Shown: piece by piece, positions 1 through 13,464 of the stretch
Layout: every line of letters starts with the position of its first letter
How positions within the stretch are numbered: position 1 is the first letter of the stretch
NCBI RefSeq assembly: GCF_037975245.1
Contig: NC_092562.1
Coordinates: 28,285,554 to 28,349,553 of the forward strand
DNA from: Apostichopus japonicus
Lineage: Eukaryota; Echinodermata; Holothuroidea; Aspidochirotida; Stichopodidae
Reading direction: 5' to 3'
Length of the DNA stretch: 64,000 bases
Notes under the pieces: generated by a model
Told to the model about the DNA's origin: nothing
The model's database searches: none
Seen by the model: only the letters and a program-made list of their open reading frames with translations
Translations under genes and position numbers: made by a program

Positions 1-998
1 AAACATGTTCAAATCATATTTTGCGCGAAAAACGTCTTGAATCTTACACAATTTAGCATTGAACTTTGTCTTCACTCTTCAACAACATGGCTTATTTTCC
101 AACGATGAGCCGCGCCTGTAAACGTTCTCTCTATTACATATATGCAATTCATGTATAAAGGTCACGTCAGTTTGCCCCCATTAATGAGCATTACCTGTGA
201 AATTTCTGGATAACTGTAACAGTGTGTATGTAATCAAGAAAATTAAGAAAAGTCATATATAAAGCTCATTTGATAGGCCAATACGGTGTGCGTACAACAA
301 GAGCGAACGTTCATTAACAAGAGGACTGTATGACATTATACAACGATATAACCATAACAAATATTAAAGGAGTGTCGTTATTCATTGCGTCAGATCTGCT
401 TGAGTCTTTACACCACCAGGACTTGATTGTTTATACTAAAGTCAACATCCAAGCATTGAAATAATAACTGAAAAATATGCAAAATTTTATGCATATATTT
501 AAGACTGTGCGTCATTTTTGTAACCTTTTGGTGGAAGTTTATTAATCTAATTACGGTCTATAGCACCTAGAAAATTTATCTTTTTATAATACAAGTATAG
601 TGTGCATCCACCTTGCGTCTCTACATGCGAGTTTCATGTCAAACGATATGAAGAGGAGATCAAGTATACCGTACATTTATCCTACCGTTCTGAAAACATG
701 ACAGTCGCTGGATATGGTGCCCCACCCCCCCCCCCCCGCCTCAAAATTATGGCATTTCTTCGGCCCAGTCGGCTACTGTTAACAAACCTGATGGCCCTCT
801 GCCACCAATGTGCCAGTGATATGCACTTTACGCAGGTCCATTTCTGCACTTTCCAAATGTTTACACACCCTAAGCTGTTTCCTTGTCATCTACTCCCCCC
901 CCCCCCCCCCAACTCTGGAAATGTTGTTGCCGCCACGTGATAATCATAACAACTGTAACTTATGTTATATCCAACTACTATTTTATACTTTATTTCAG
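1..998. other. Non-coding flank, no gene recognised
   Basis: AT-rich sequence with no open frame that looks like protein. It contains two poly-C runs near 722-738 and 896-910. The last bases lead into a polypyrimidine-like tract and AG at 997-998, used here as the acceptor of the exon that follows. It may be the 3' part of an intron of a gene that begins outside the window. Confidence 0.4.
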
Positions 999-1383
999 GG
1001 ATAACCCAAACAGTTCGGTTCCGTATCACTATTATAATAATAATAATCAAAGCGGCAAAATAAAGAAAGAATGTGAGTACTACATGAAGAGCGAGCGAAA
1101 ATTACACGGCGGACATCTTTTCGTCACCGAGAAGTTTATCTTTGGCAGATGGGCAAGGAATTACAATATTACCTTCCGGCATCCCGAATGGAGCAAGAAG
1201 AATTACAGTCGATCTTCTATTGACACTCCCTTCATGAAACTATTCCGTCAAAAGCATCCTCAAAATTCTACCTCTAATGAGACTGACAACTTTTGGGAAA
1301 ACAAAACATCTTTGCAAGATTCTGTAAATTCGTACAAGGCGGAGAGTAATGGAGATTTCATGGTAGTTTGGAGAGGGCGGTAG
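999..1383 (+). CDS. Probable terminal coding exon of an unrecognised gene
   Basis: An open frame of about 128 residues starts right after a good acceptor (tttatttcag) and ends at TAG 1381-1383. The first base would complete a codon begun in an upstream exon (phase 2). The peptide opens Asn-rich (SVPYHYYNNNN), then is basic and aromatic (FIFGRWARNYNITF). It carries several N-x-S/T sequons (NIT, NYS, NST, NET, NKT). I see no signal peptide, transmembrane segment or family signature. An ATTAAA about 410 bp downstream could serve polyadenylation. The upstream exons would lie left of the window, so function cannot be assigned. It could also be a chance frame; the splice site and long uninterrupted frame in AT-rich DNA are the only support. 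Confidence 0.42.
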
Positions 1384-3851
<2,468 letters not shown>

Positions 3852-4065
3852 TTAACTAATAATTTCAAGATATGCCGGTATACTCTTAGTCCTGTTTACA
3901 CCGGGACCAGACGGTTCCTCGATGTTTTGCGCATGGACATCGTTACCGTTATCAGCAGGTACATCGGCATATGTATAGTAAGTATCGTTGTTTTTTCCTA
4001 CGACCGCGGTGTCTGTTCTCGCCGGTGGTCGCGGTGGCGGTTTCTGAGGCACTTCCTCTGAGATT
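3852..4065 (-). CDS. CCP receptor exon 5: cytoplasmic tail with PxxP and YxxI motifs
   Basis: Last coding exon; stop TAA at 3852-3854. It contains KPPPRPPAR (class of SH3 ligands), DTYYTYADV and PAYLEI. The two YxxV/I motifs are 29 residues apart, too far for a canonical ITAM, and the -2 residues do not match the ITIM consensus. Function in signalling is inference. The start is uncertain: two in-frame acceptors at 4065 and 4074 are possible. Confidence 0.6.
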
Positions 4066-7000
4066 CTGTTCGGTCTCGGTGCGGTCTGCGCGGTGTAAGT
4101 ATTCCCACTGTGTTTCTTGTTCGGTAATTGGTCTCGTTTGGCTTTCTTTGCGATATGTCGGCTGTAGAGACATAATAGAGGGCGATGTTTTAGAATGGCG
4201 TATGTGTATTTTATTCCTTCTTTTCTGTAGACTTGTCATAAGTAGAAACCAACAGTTATACAATTACCTATACGGTGTGATCTGAAATTTAGGTCAACAC
4301 TTAGGCTACAGTTGACATTTGACCTGAATCAATCGCTACGTGACGTCAGAATCTTTATCGCCTTCTTTAGTTACGCCTTGCATAACTAAATGTGTGCCTT
4401 TTTTTATTTATCGGTCTTTGAAATTGCTGCAAAATCTTCGCTTACACCGAAACGAATCTAATACTAGGGAGTACGTTACGTACTAGAATGGTCAATGTAA
4501 TAATTCTTGCGCATATGATTGAAAGGTCAATGGATAACCAATCCTACACCCCCCGTTAAATAACATTTATTTTCTATTGGTTCGTTAAGTTTATCCTTCC
4601 AACGTTGTTGTTCCTTTTCAGAAAACTTAATTTTATTGTAATGAAATCTTACCTCCGGCAGCACCAAGCGATGAAAAATATGATGATTACTCCTTCTAAT
4701 GTCCAAAAGACTGCCAAAACAATAATTGCTGCACGCTCATCTGAGAAGGAGTGAAAATAAGAAGCATATAAGGGTACAACAAGGTGTTGCTTCCAAAGAC
4801 ATTTGAGAGGCATCAGATCGCAAGATACCACTAAATTGTAGCAATAAACACAAAATGTGGATATAAACAGTATGTGTGATCATAGATACACTTAGTTTAT
4901 ACGTGTTTCATCATTGGTATCTTAGACTTCTGTTTAATTCTTTTCCCAATTATGGTGAAACACAACTTTCATTTCCTACTTGACAACATTAGAACCATAA
5001 CATATTCAGCCCGGTACATCATGTAACCAGCAAGGGCGAATGTGTTATCTAGATCATAACGGACTTGGGATTCGCTCAAATCCTGGATACATGTTGGTGA
5101 CGTCAAGGGTAATTTTCTTTCCTTGGAAGGAAAGAGAGAGACCAGAGAGAGGGGGCAGGTGTAGGGGAGGGGCTGGGGTGAGTATATGGCTGCAGCTCTC
5201 TACCAAAGAAATCTATTAACGTTAAATGTCACTACGACCAATTTAACAGAGTTGCCAGACAGCGAGGTTATATTACGTGGATTTATAGAATACTCTGCAT
5301 ACCTTCTGAGACGATGACAGGATGGGTCAGGTGGGGTTACAGCCCAGGGCATCAGAGAATATAAAGAGTAGGCCAATGTATTCTAATACGTCTATGAATG
5401 TAAGATGACTCTATGAAAATTTCAAATGGGAAGGGGAGAGGGGGAGGGGGGCATGATTGTCCGACCTGGCTCTCGAATCCCTTGCTTACCTTGGCATTGA
5501 TCAGTAACTGCTGCTGAGGAATGGAAAGGAAAAGGAAAATTATAAAATAAATAATCCTTGAACCAATTTACATATTAGCTTTAAAGTTGAATGAAAAAAC
5601 ATGAATATTCAGATGTTGTTCTCGTTGTAAATGAAATTGTTGAAAAAACAGTTGTGAATGTTCGAATGGCACTCAACAGACTTTTTTTCAGAGGGTCCTG
5701 TATACTGATTAATGAATCAAAGAAGCACGATCGCACAGAATTGCTTATCAACATGCGAATACGCAGGATGTACTTGTATACAAACATGCTGGGTGATTGA
5801 CTAGGTGAAGGTTTCACTTGTGCTGTTTAGCTGAATAACAAAAAGTTACTTTAGAAAACACAAGTTTTAAGGTGCTTAAACCAATTAAGTTTGACTTGAA
5901 ACTTCGAAAATGTGTTTCAAAGATCTCTTCTTCAATAGTACGAACAAATTGTATATAAACTACTAGTAATTAACTCACGTTACTGTAATGAATTGCGTTC
6001 AGCTACTGCAGCTTGTAAAGTTTCGCGGAACTGGGTTGAACAGATACGACATCGTTCATTTTGGGCATTTTGAGCCCCATTGGGCAAACGTGTTGCATGT
6101 AGTAACAGGTATAAACTTAAATACAGCCTTTACAAGTATTACCACTCCTGGTTATCTCAATGAAATATTTCAAGTGCGTTTATCGAACAATTTAGCCACT
6201 CATCCTATAATACATTGATCTTATCATTAAAGTGTACGATGATGTCCCTACAGCAGTTACCATTTGTAAAAGTTTACGCTGATATGCCAATAAACAATTC
6301 AACAAGTTGCTGTCTACACGGATGATATTCTACACCAACAGTTTATTATCCAAATTAACAGATTGCAAACAACCACAAAACTTAAACACTAATTTACAAA
6401 CCGAGATTACACTTGTAACACGAGGGTTAAACTTTTACACCCAGGTCTTGTTTCGAATGGGTATATATAGGTATCATACCATATTAACAGTAATGTACAT
6501 TCAATGAAAAGGTTAACAATTGTCGACAAAAAAAAGAGACCTAAACAGAACTAAGGCTGTGGTTGGTTTTGGCATTTTTTTCAGTCCTATTATCATTTTT
6601 TTCTGCCTTCTTGTGAAAGAGCATCAATGAAAGTTATACAGATGATGAGAAATAAGTTACATTGAAGGCGATTTAAAGTATTTCAAAAATTCCTTGATTA
6701 AATGTGGCTATTTTATCCCGCGCGAGCAGCCGGAAGAGCAAAGGTTCAGTATGCTAAATTTACTCCTCTTTTAGATCAAAACGGTCATAATATGGAAATT
6801 AACAGGTGTCATGATTGGCCAAGCCGTCAGCTACCATGAGGTGGATATAGGGTATGCCATTTGAAAACATCTATCTATGCTTTAAGGGGCTTGGAAAATG
6901 ACGAATTTAGTGTGTGAGTCAATAGAACGATTAATCGCGGTACACCGTAATATACTTACATGTACTTCTGCATTGAAGGTCTTGGTTACCGGTCCAGTTT

Positions 7001-9984
7001 CCATCATGGCACCTAGCATAAGCTATATTTGTACCTACGGCATTGTAATATCCCTCTCTACATAAGTATAAGATTTCCATGCCGTGGTAGAAGCTATCTT
7101 CATTTCGATCGACCACAGAAGTAAAGTTTCCTTCCATGTAGATGGCGTTTGCATTAGGAATAGATGGCGCTGTCCCACAATTTTCTGAGATGAAGAAGAA
7201 GGACAATTAAACTGCACGTGGCTGTTCACAATAAAATGATTGGATATATACACATTTTCGTTCGTATTTGTACAGATTTTCGTATATTTCATTGTTATTA
7301 TTACAATAAGAGCCAGTGTTTTACTCTTTACATAGAGACCTAGAATATTACTAGCTGGCCACAACCTACTGTACATCATTCTGCCACGTAATGCCATATA
7401 TTTGACAAAGTAATTTCATATTAATTGTTACTGTACTGTCAATGTTTTCAACGACACAAAACTTTAATAAAGGAGGGGATGCAATTTCCAGTTTTTCTGC
7501 AAAGGGATTTAAAGATAAAAATTAAAATAAAAAAAAAGTTTTTGTTGGTTCATTAGATGGTAAGAATAAGGCATTCAATTTAATACAGCAGTTTCATTTG
7601 AAATTTCGGAAGCAGACACCAAATCTTGGTTTGAAGACAGATATTGCATCTAGCGAAGATGGGAGTCGCTGTCTTTACCTTCCCCATTAGCCTACCAGGC
7701 AAGGGCGTAGAAACCGGGGGGTGGGGGCGCCAGCCCCCCCAGTGAAAAATATGGGGGGCGGAAGTATCATTCCGCCCCCCCCCCGCTCCGCGAGTCAGAA
7801 AACCCCTTTTTCATTTCCAAATGAGAAAAAAATCTCATTTGGAGCACCAAATTGCATCTATAAGGCCAGGTGAAAATGCAAAATTATTTACAAAATGGAT
7901 TGGGTGTTGAAGTGTGCTATATTGCACCAAATTGCATCTGAGGTCACCTGGAAATGCAAAAAAAATCCAAAGGGGAGGGGGACATCCCCTCCCCTTAGAC
8001 CCCTCCCCCAGGCCGGCCATCAGTCTTCAGCCCCCCCCCCACTCAAAAGTACCTTCCTACGCCACTGCTACCAGGGAAGTGATCGCAATTGTATATGCTT
8101 AGGCTAATAAGTCATTCCCATAGGTAACATTAATGTTGGCACGAATATTTCAAAAATTCTTGAATTTTTTCCCCTCGAATCATTCAAATAACGCTATACT
8201 CGAAATATCGTACGTGTATATTGGACAGTCGCTACTGTACAAAAAACTAAAGATATATGACTCAAAAGTTCAGCGTCTATACTTTTAAAGGGCGCGTCTT
8301 ATTTGATAATTATACTTGACTACACACATAGACTACACAAGTTGTAGACACATTTGAGTGCACCCTTGTCATACAGAGGACATGATCAATCTTGAGAGGA
8401 CCCGATCAATCATGACAATGTTTCGTTAAGAGATATAAGGAGATTCTGGAGTGTTTACAAAGTTAGTAAAACTGAAACAAGTTCAGAGTATTTGAACAGT
8501 GTCTTTAGTTTTCTCCTGTCCTGAAAGGATAAATCGATTGGTATCAAGCATTGTTTTAAGTGGGGGGGGGGCGGGGGGGGGGCATTTGTTGACTCAAATT
8601 TACAGAGAGTAACAAGTAAATAATTCATAGATTAGAGCCTCTGCATCTTCATGACGTTGCGAACTTGTGTTCAATTATCTCAGGCAATTCCATAGTATTT
8701 GAATAATGTCATACATAATCAAAACATAACATCGCATTTTCCAATTTGCTCGCTTCGTTAATTTTTAACCGTCATCACTGCTATCTGAATAATATTACAC
8801 ACCCGCACACACACGCATACATCACACCAGATATGTACACACACACGCTTACATAAATTTTGCATACACCACTACACTAAAGGTATAGGACAGTTGGGGT
8901 AGGGTGGGGGAGGGGTTTGCGTGACTGAATATATAGTCACAACTTCGCCTCTTCTATCCTGCAATCTCCCTCCCCTCTCTTGTATATATGCTCAAGGTGC
9001 ACTTACCTAAACAGTAGGGTTCCGTGTGAAAAATACCAGGCATCCATTCTCCATCTATGCAGTAACTTTGATCTAACATGTTATGATAATTACCAGAGGC
9101 GTTGCATGTTAATACTGCGCGTGGTGTGCAATCGCCAAGGTAGTCAACACTCCAAAACTCACGCGAGTTGTTTGAGGGTATGTTGCATAACACTATAGAT
9201 ATGAAAATGGGTATAAATAGGGGTAAAGTGATAATTATAAAATAAAATTGCTACAGTAGCCTATATTTTTAAACGATTGCCTTGGGTATACAAGACACCG
9301 TTAGGGGAATTGCATAAACGGCGCTCCAAAGCGTTACATGACAACATGCATCAGTTACTGTACATAACAGTGCTAATACTCTTTTCGGAGAGTAGGGGGG
9401 GGGGTATACCCAGACGTCGATGAATGTTATAGTATATATTTTTCATTCAGGCGAAAGAGTTTGAAAACGGCTGTCAAATGTTTGTTGATTGTTTGGTAAA
9501 TGAGTGACCATTAGGCTATTTGACTTCTCTAGCATATTTGTGGGCAATACTGAATTCCTATGAGGAAGCGGTTTCACTGGTAATGTATTGCACCGTAAAA
9601 GTGAATCCTTGGAATAAACAAAGAAATAATGACGTGACAACGGTGACATGCAATCAATATTAATGATCAATAAAGAAAATATCACCAATCAGTCAACATG
9701 TGTATATGGAGGCTGTACATCGTACGCAGAGGGTACGGAAATGGTCGGACAACATTTACCATAAATATTTGTCTTAGGCCAAATTAAACACCGGTACTCA
9801 AGAAGTGTCATGTATCAATGTAATGGATGTACTCACATGGTTGGCATTCAGCTTGAATACTTGTCCCGAAAGGTTCAAGTAATGAGGTTGTGCTTATTTG
9901 TCCACGAGTTGCCCCTAGCAACACCAAACTTAAACTCGTCCAGAGAAGTGACCCAAGGCCGCAAAGTTTGCAGTGGACATCCAT
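3852..9984 (-). CDS. CCP/Sushi-domain type I membrane receptor, five exons
   Basis: Proposed CDS on the minus strand: 9837-9984, 9007-9192, 6960-7184, 4653-4740, 3852-4065; 861 nt, 286 aa, phases closing throughout. Exon 1 gives a signal peptide starting MDVHCKLCGLGSLLW with a hydrophobic SLSLVLLG core. Exons 2 and 3 (residues about 50-186) each encode a CCP/Sushi module with four Cys and a Trp before the last Cys. Exon 4 encodes a transmembrane helix (about 191-213) ending WCCRR. Exon 5 encodes a 71-residue tail with a proline-rich KPPPRPPAR and tyrosines in YADV (Y248) and YLEI (Y281). CCP modules typically bind complement fragments or other proteins; the tail suggests SH3/SH2 adaptor binding (inference). 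An upstream in-frame ATG at 10077 would add a second hydrophobic stretch, but ATG 9984 gives the cleaner signal peptide. The exon 5 acceptor has a poor polypyrimidine tract and is the weakest junction. Confidence 0.74.
4653..4740 (-). CDS. CCP receptor exon 4: transmembrane segment
   Basis: Acceptor ...ccttctcag, donor GTAAGA. It encodes YERAAIIVLAVF, then a hydrophobic run through GVIIIFFIAW, then WCCRR. The basic stop-transfer end and the juxtamembrane Cys pair, a possible palmitoylation site, fit a type I topology. Confidence 0.72.
6960..7184 (-). CDS. CCP receptor exon 3: second CCP/Sushi module
   Basis: Opens ENCGTAP and continues to LYLCREGYYN, YARCHDGNW and LQC. This is the textbook four-Cys CCP order with Gly-Tyr after the second Cys and Trp before the last. 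There are sequons at NFT and NWT. The donor GTAAGT at 6954-6959 is preferred over an alternative GT nine bases upstream. Phase 1-1. Confidence 0.85.
7700..8067. mobile_element. Non-autonomous hAT-like MITE, family A, copy 1
   Basis: Bounded by exact 8-bp direct repeats CTACCAGG at 7692-7699 and 8068-8075. Ends read CAAGGGCGTAG... and ...CTTCCTACGCCACTG, i.e. inverted termini of the CAgtGGCGTAGgaA type. An 8-bp target duplication and CA(A/G) termini are hallmarks of hAT. There is no transposase frame. The same element sits in opposite orientation at 35817-36191. It lies upstream of exon 3 inside intron 2 of the CCP receptor gene. Confidence 0.88.
9007..9192 (-). CDS. CCP receptor exon 2: first CCP/Sushi module
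   Basis: Acceptor ...ctatag and donor GTAAGT are both good. Key residues in order: LLCNIP, GDCTP, LTCNASG, SYCIDGEW, PYC. The pattern of C...C...C...W...C fits a CCP module, with an extra Cys, so one pairing may be non-canonical. The exon is symmetrical (phase 1-1), as usual for shuffled extracellular modules. Confidence 0.75.
9837..9984 (-). CDS. CCP receptor exon 1: signal peptide
   Basis: Start ATG 9982-9984; the coding end at 9837 abuts a consensus GTGAGT donor. It encodes 49 residues and leaves one base (phase 1). The n-region has one Lys, followed by a Leu-rich core and small residues at LLGATRG, a plausible cleavage site. Confidence 0.68.
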
Positions 9985-11658
9985 TTGCAGTTTGTTGTTT
10001 TTCCTTTCTTCAACCGATTTCCTTGTGGCACGTACTGAGTGAACGCTGATAAGAATTATTATTAAATTGATCGCCACTCATTTATGCATCCACCATTTCC
10101 TCGTACTGGTCAAAGAAACCGAATAGAAAAAGCTATAAAGTTCTCTAGTGGTCTTCTACAAGGAATTCTGGGTAGTCCGTAAAACACTAGAATCTGTCAA
10201 CAGAACGCTGACCGTATGAGAGGGTTTTTTGACGTCTTTTGTAAAAGTTAATCACAGAAATCCAATTGAAACGGCAACAATGATTCTGATTGGCTTCTGG
10301 ACAGGATGACGTCACAATAAATAAAATAATGAACTGGATGATTTGGATGTGATGATTAATTAGTTTTTCATAAAAGATAATTTCCTGACATCTTAGCGTC
10401 TTCAGGAAGTTGATGAGGATCGTCAAAATATTTTCTGCAATGATGATGATCAATGATAAAAATACATTAAATAATAATATTTGAATTTTATAATAAAATT
10501 TAATGACACATTTTTTGATATATTAGCTTTCATTGCGTCTTTTCCACTTGTCAGCAATCACTCAAAATGAATTGATAAGGAAGAACTAATTCAAGTCAAC
10601 GATGATGGACTTAAAAATGAATAGACGAAACCATAAACTCTGTAAAAAGCAACAGAAGTTTGTAAAATATGAAATACGCCAAAAACTAAAGCGTAGCACG
10701 CTATGGTTGTTTACTTTATCGATTTCGCGGAATAGGTCTAATACAATTGTTGTATATTAATATATTTTAAAGTCATCAATATTTACTTCAACCTTATAAG
10801 AACTTTTTCTTTTCATAAGTGTGTTTTTGTTCTAGTTTAATTAGTTTAGTTTTCTTTTATTCTATTGTTCTTTTACGGTACGTATTATTAAGTTACATAA
10901 TAATGCCATGAATATTGCTTCAGTAAAATTTTTAAATGTTACCAATTTCTAACACCTCTAAGAGGATATAAAGAGAATATCAATGATATTGAATATTCTC
11001 CCAAAATATGCTAGAAAGTGACAAATCTGGTCAGTCCTATTCAACTTCTATATAAGCTTGTGGTACTCACGACCCTTATAGCATTTGCCTCATACCAATA
11101 ACTCATATCATTCCATTAAGTTAACTTGAATAACTCCAGTTAAAGAACGATTATAAAAAGGAACGAAGACACACACAAGCAAAATAGGAAAGAAAAATGT
11201 TATTATAAACAAATCATTGGAAACAAAAAATAACTGGCTATTGTTACACACCTCAGAAGCTGGGATCATTTGGAAAATGAGAGTCAATTTATACTGCTCA
11301 GTAATTGCTTAACGGTTGTAAAACGTATGAAAAACATAATGACCATTTTTTTTTGTATCACTGAAGACGATTTCTCCATCATTTTCCGTCCATTCATCAT
11401 CACCTAACATAAAATTGAAGATTAAAACATACGGCGTTTCCTCTCAGGACGATACGCGGCTCTATATATAGTGCGTGATAATAGGCATACTTCTATATTT
11501 TCACACGCATATCTGTATAAACGTCCCGCTGTGACCGAAGTAATTCAAGATCACTATATATGCACGTATATGATGTCACACAACTGTCACCTTTATACAC
11601 GTCATCTCGTTATCATAACCTCACCAAAACATAAAATATGGTTTCAAAGAAACTTCCT

Positions 11659-11928
11659 CAGGCGCGTAGCCAAGGGGGGGGGGTGAAGGGGAGACTGCCC
11701 CCCACCTTGAATATATTTAAAAAAAAAATTATTATATCGCTAGTAATTTCAATATAAAAAATGCTCAGCTGCAACTTTCAAGGCCTGGGAAGTGCCATTT
11801 CCAGCGATCTGGGTGGCATTTTCGGCCAAAATTTTCTTATACGCTTCGTGCCAACTTATGGTGGCGCTACGCTTATAGTTTGCCTACAGACTTCGCCCTC
11901 CCTTGGAAAATTCCTCGCTACGCCCCTG
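11659..11928. mobile_element. Non-autonomous hAT-like MITE, family B, copy 1
   Basis: Terminal inverted repeats CAGGCGCGTAGC and ...GCTACGCCCCTG. Flanks AACTTCCT and AACCTCCT match at 7 of 8 positions, an 8-bp target duplication. The interior shares the subterminal block (acgcttcg(c/t)gccaa) with family B copy 2 and with elements of other families in the window. No coding capacity. Confidence 0.8.
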
Positions 11929-11941
11929 AACCTCCTGAAAG

Positions 11942-12111
11942 CAGGGGTGTAGCGAGACTTTGTTTTAATGGGTGCCCAATGCTTTTCTAGGCATGACATT
12001 TTTAAAAAGAATTGTGTGTTTGTGTATGTGGGGTGGGGGAAGGGGATCTGACATATAGGCTATTTAGTGAACTTAGGCCTTCCGCTCCCCCTCCCAGTAG
12101 CTTCGCAACTG
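11942..12111. mobile_element. Possible small hAT-like MITE
   Basis: Starts CAGGGGTGTAGCGA and ends ...GCTTCGCAACTG; the ends are imperfect inverted repeats. Flanks CCTGAAAG and CCTGAACT share only the first six bases. Plausible but the weakest of the hAT-like calls here; it lies just 13 bp beyond the family B copy. Confidence 0.42.
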
Positions 12112-13429
12112 CCTGAACTTATCACACCTTGACCGCGATAAAACCATAGATCCGTGGCATGATGGCAATTTCACCTTCTTGAATTAAGAGCATTAATTCG
12201 CTTACTAATTCGATAATCGATATTGCGGGAAGGAGTGCGGGGGGGGGGGGGGTGCGGGTGTTGATGTGCGGTTTTCTATAGTTTATTTACCTTCGAATTT
12301 CTCGTGCCAAACACCAATTGTCGGTCACTATTGGGGGAGATGGTAGGGAAGGGATACCTTCGGGCGCACTCCATTACGAAGACGCCTTCAAATAGAAAAA
12401 GAGTTTACGCCTATATAGTTATGTAACATGGGGATATGATGTGAAGGGAAAAGAGCGGAGACGCGGGCGGGATGAAGGTGTGAGTTGCACCTGGTACATA
12501 TTTTAGGGAGTTACCAATTAAAAAGAAAAAAAATAAGAAGAGGTCAAGTGACTTGGTCTTCGGCTCAATATTCATTTCAGGACAAAAACCCTGCAAGGAT
12601 TGACACATTATAATCATTAGAAGTAACAAACGAAACCATTTTCTTTAACCTTCCTGATAGCTAGTGATGTTTACATTGTGTACAAGCCACAAACAGTGTA
12701 GAGATACGGTGTGAGAGATATCACGGATTGGTTTCTATGTTATTTCACCAAAGAAGATTTAAGAGACTTGATCAAGTCTAAAAATAAGATATTAAAATAT
12801 CCATTTTACTAATGAAGTCTTATAATTGAGGTAGGCCTATGGATCTGTTTTTGCAGTCACAAATACGCGCACTTCACAACAAGATGATGAATTTGGAGGA
12901 AAACGACCTCTTCCAACAGACTATAGCAGATATGATACTTGGCAGAACTTGAAGGAAAACACAGGACACACACACAAAACATGCTATACAGAGAGACAGA
13001 CACATGAGAATTGTTATATAATAATTATTATAACAATAAACAGAATATGATAACCTAATATTATATGCATAAGAGAGACAATCCTGAAATCTCAATTGTC
13101 TTATGGAAACTATATAACTTTAAATTTGAAATTTAAAGATGTTTTCTAATATTGTACACACAACATTCATTATACACCAGTAGCTACAGTAAATAGCTTA
13201 TGCTATATGAAACTACGCGCTTTGTCCATTAATATATCGAAGCCACGTTAAGATATCAGATGTGTACACATTGATAACAAAAAACAAAACTCAAAGATCA
13301 ATTGATTAAAACCAACAAGATATATGAATAAGAAAAAGATGAAGAAAAAGTAAAGGCTATCCTGATATAGGTCAACAACAAGGAAGTAAATTAAGGTAGC
13401 CACCATGAAACACCGTATTCTAGCCATTC

Positions 13430-13432
<3 letters not shown>

Positions 13433-13460
<28 letters not shown>
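13433..13460. repeat. Short (TA)n microsatellite
   Basis: About 14 TA units in intergenic DNA. Confidence 0.9.

Positions 13461-13464
<4 letters not shown>

Noticed and set aside
883-998. Coding extension upstream of the 999 exon
   Set aside because: The start lies just before a poly-C run and reads low-complexity SSTPPPPPQLW; the acceptor at 997-998 is a better explanation of the frame start.
5988-6507. Plus-strand frames inside intron 3 of the CCP receptor
   Set aside because: Short, AT-driven, with no motif, splice site or repeat homology.
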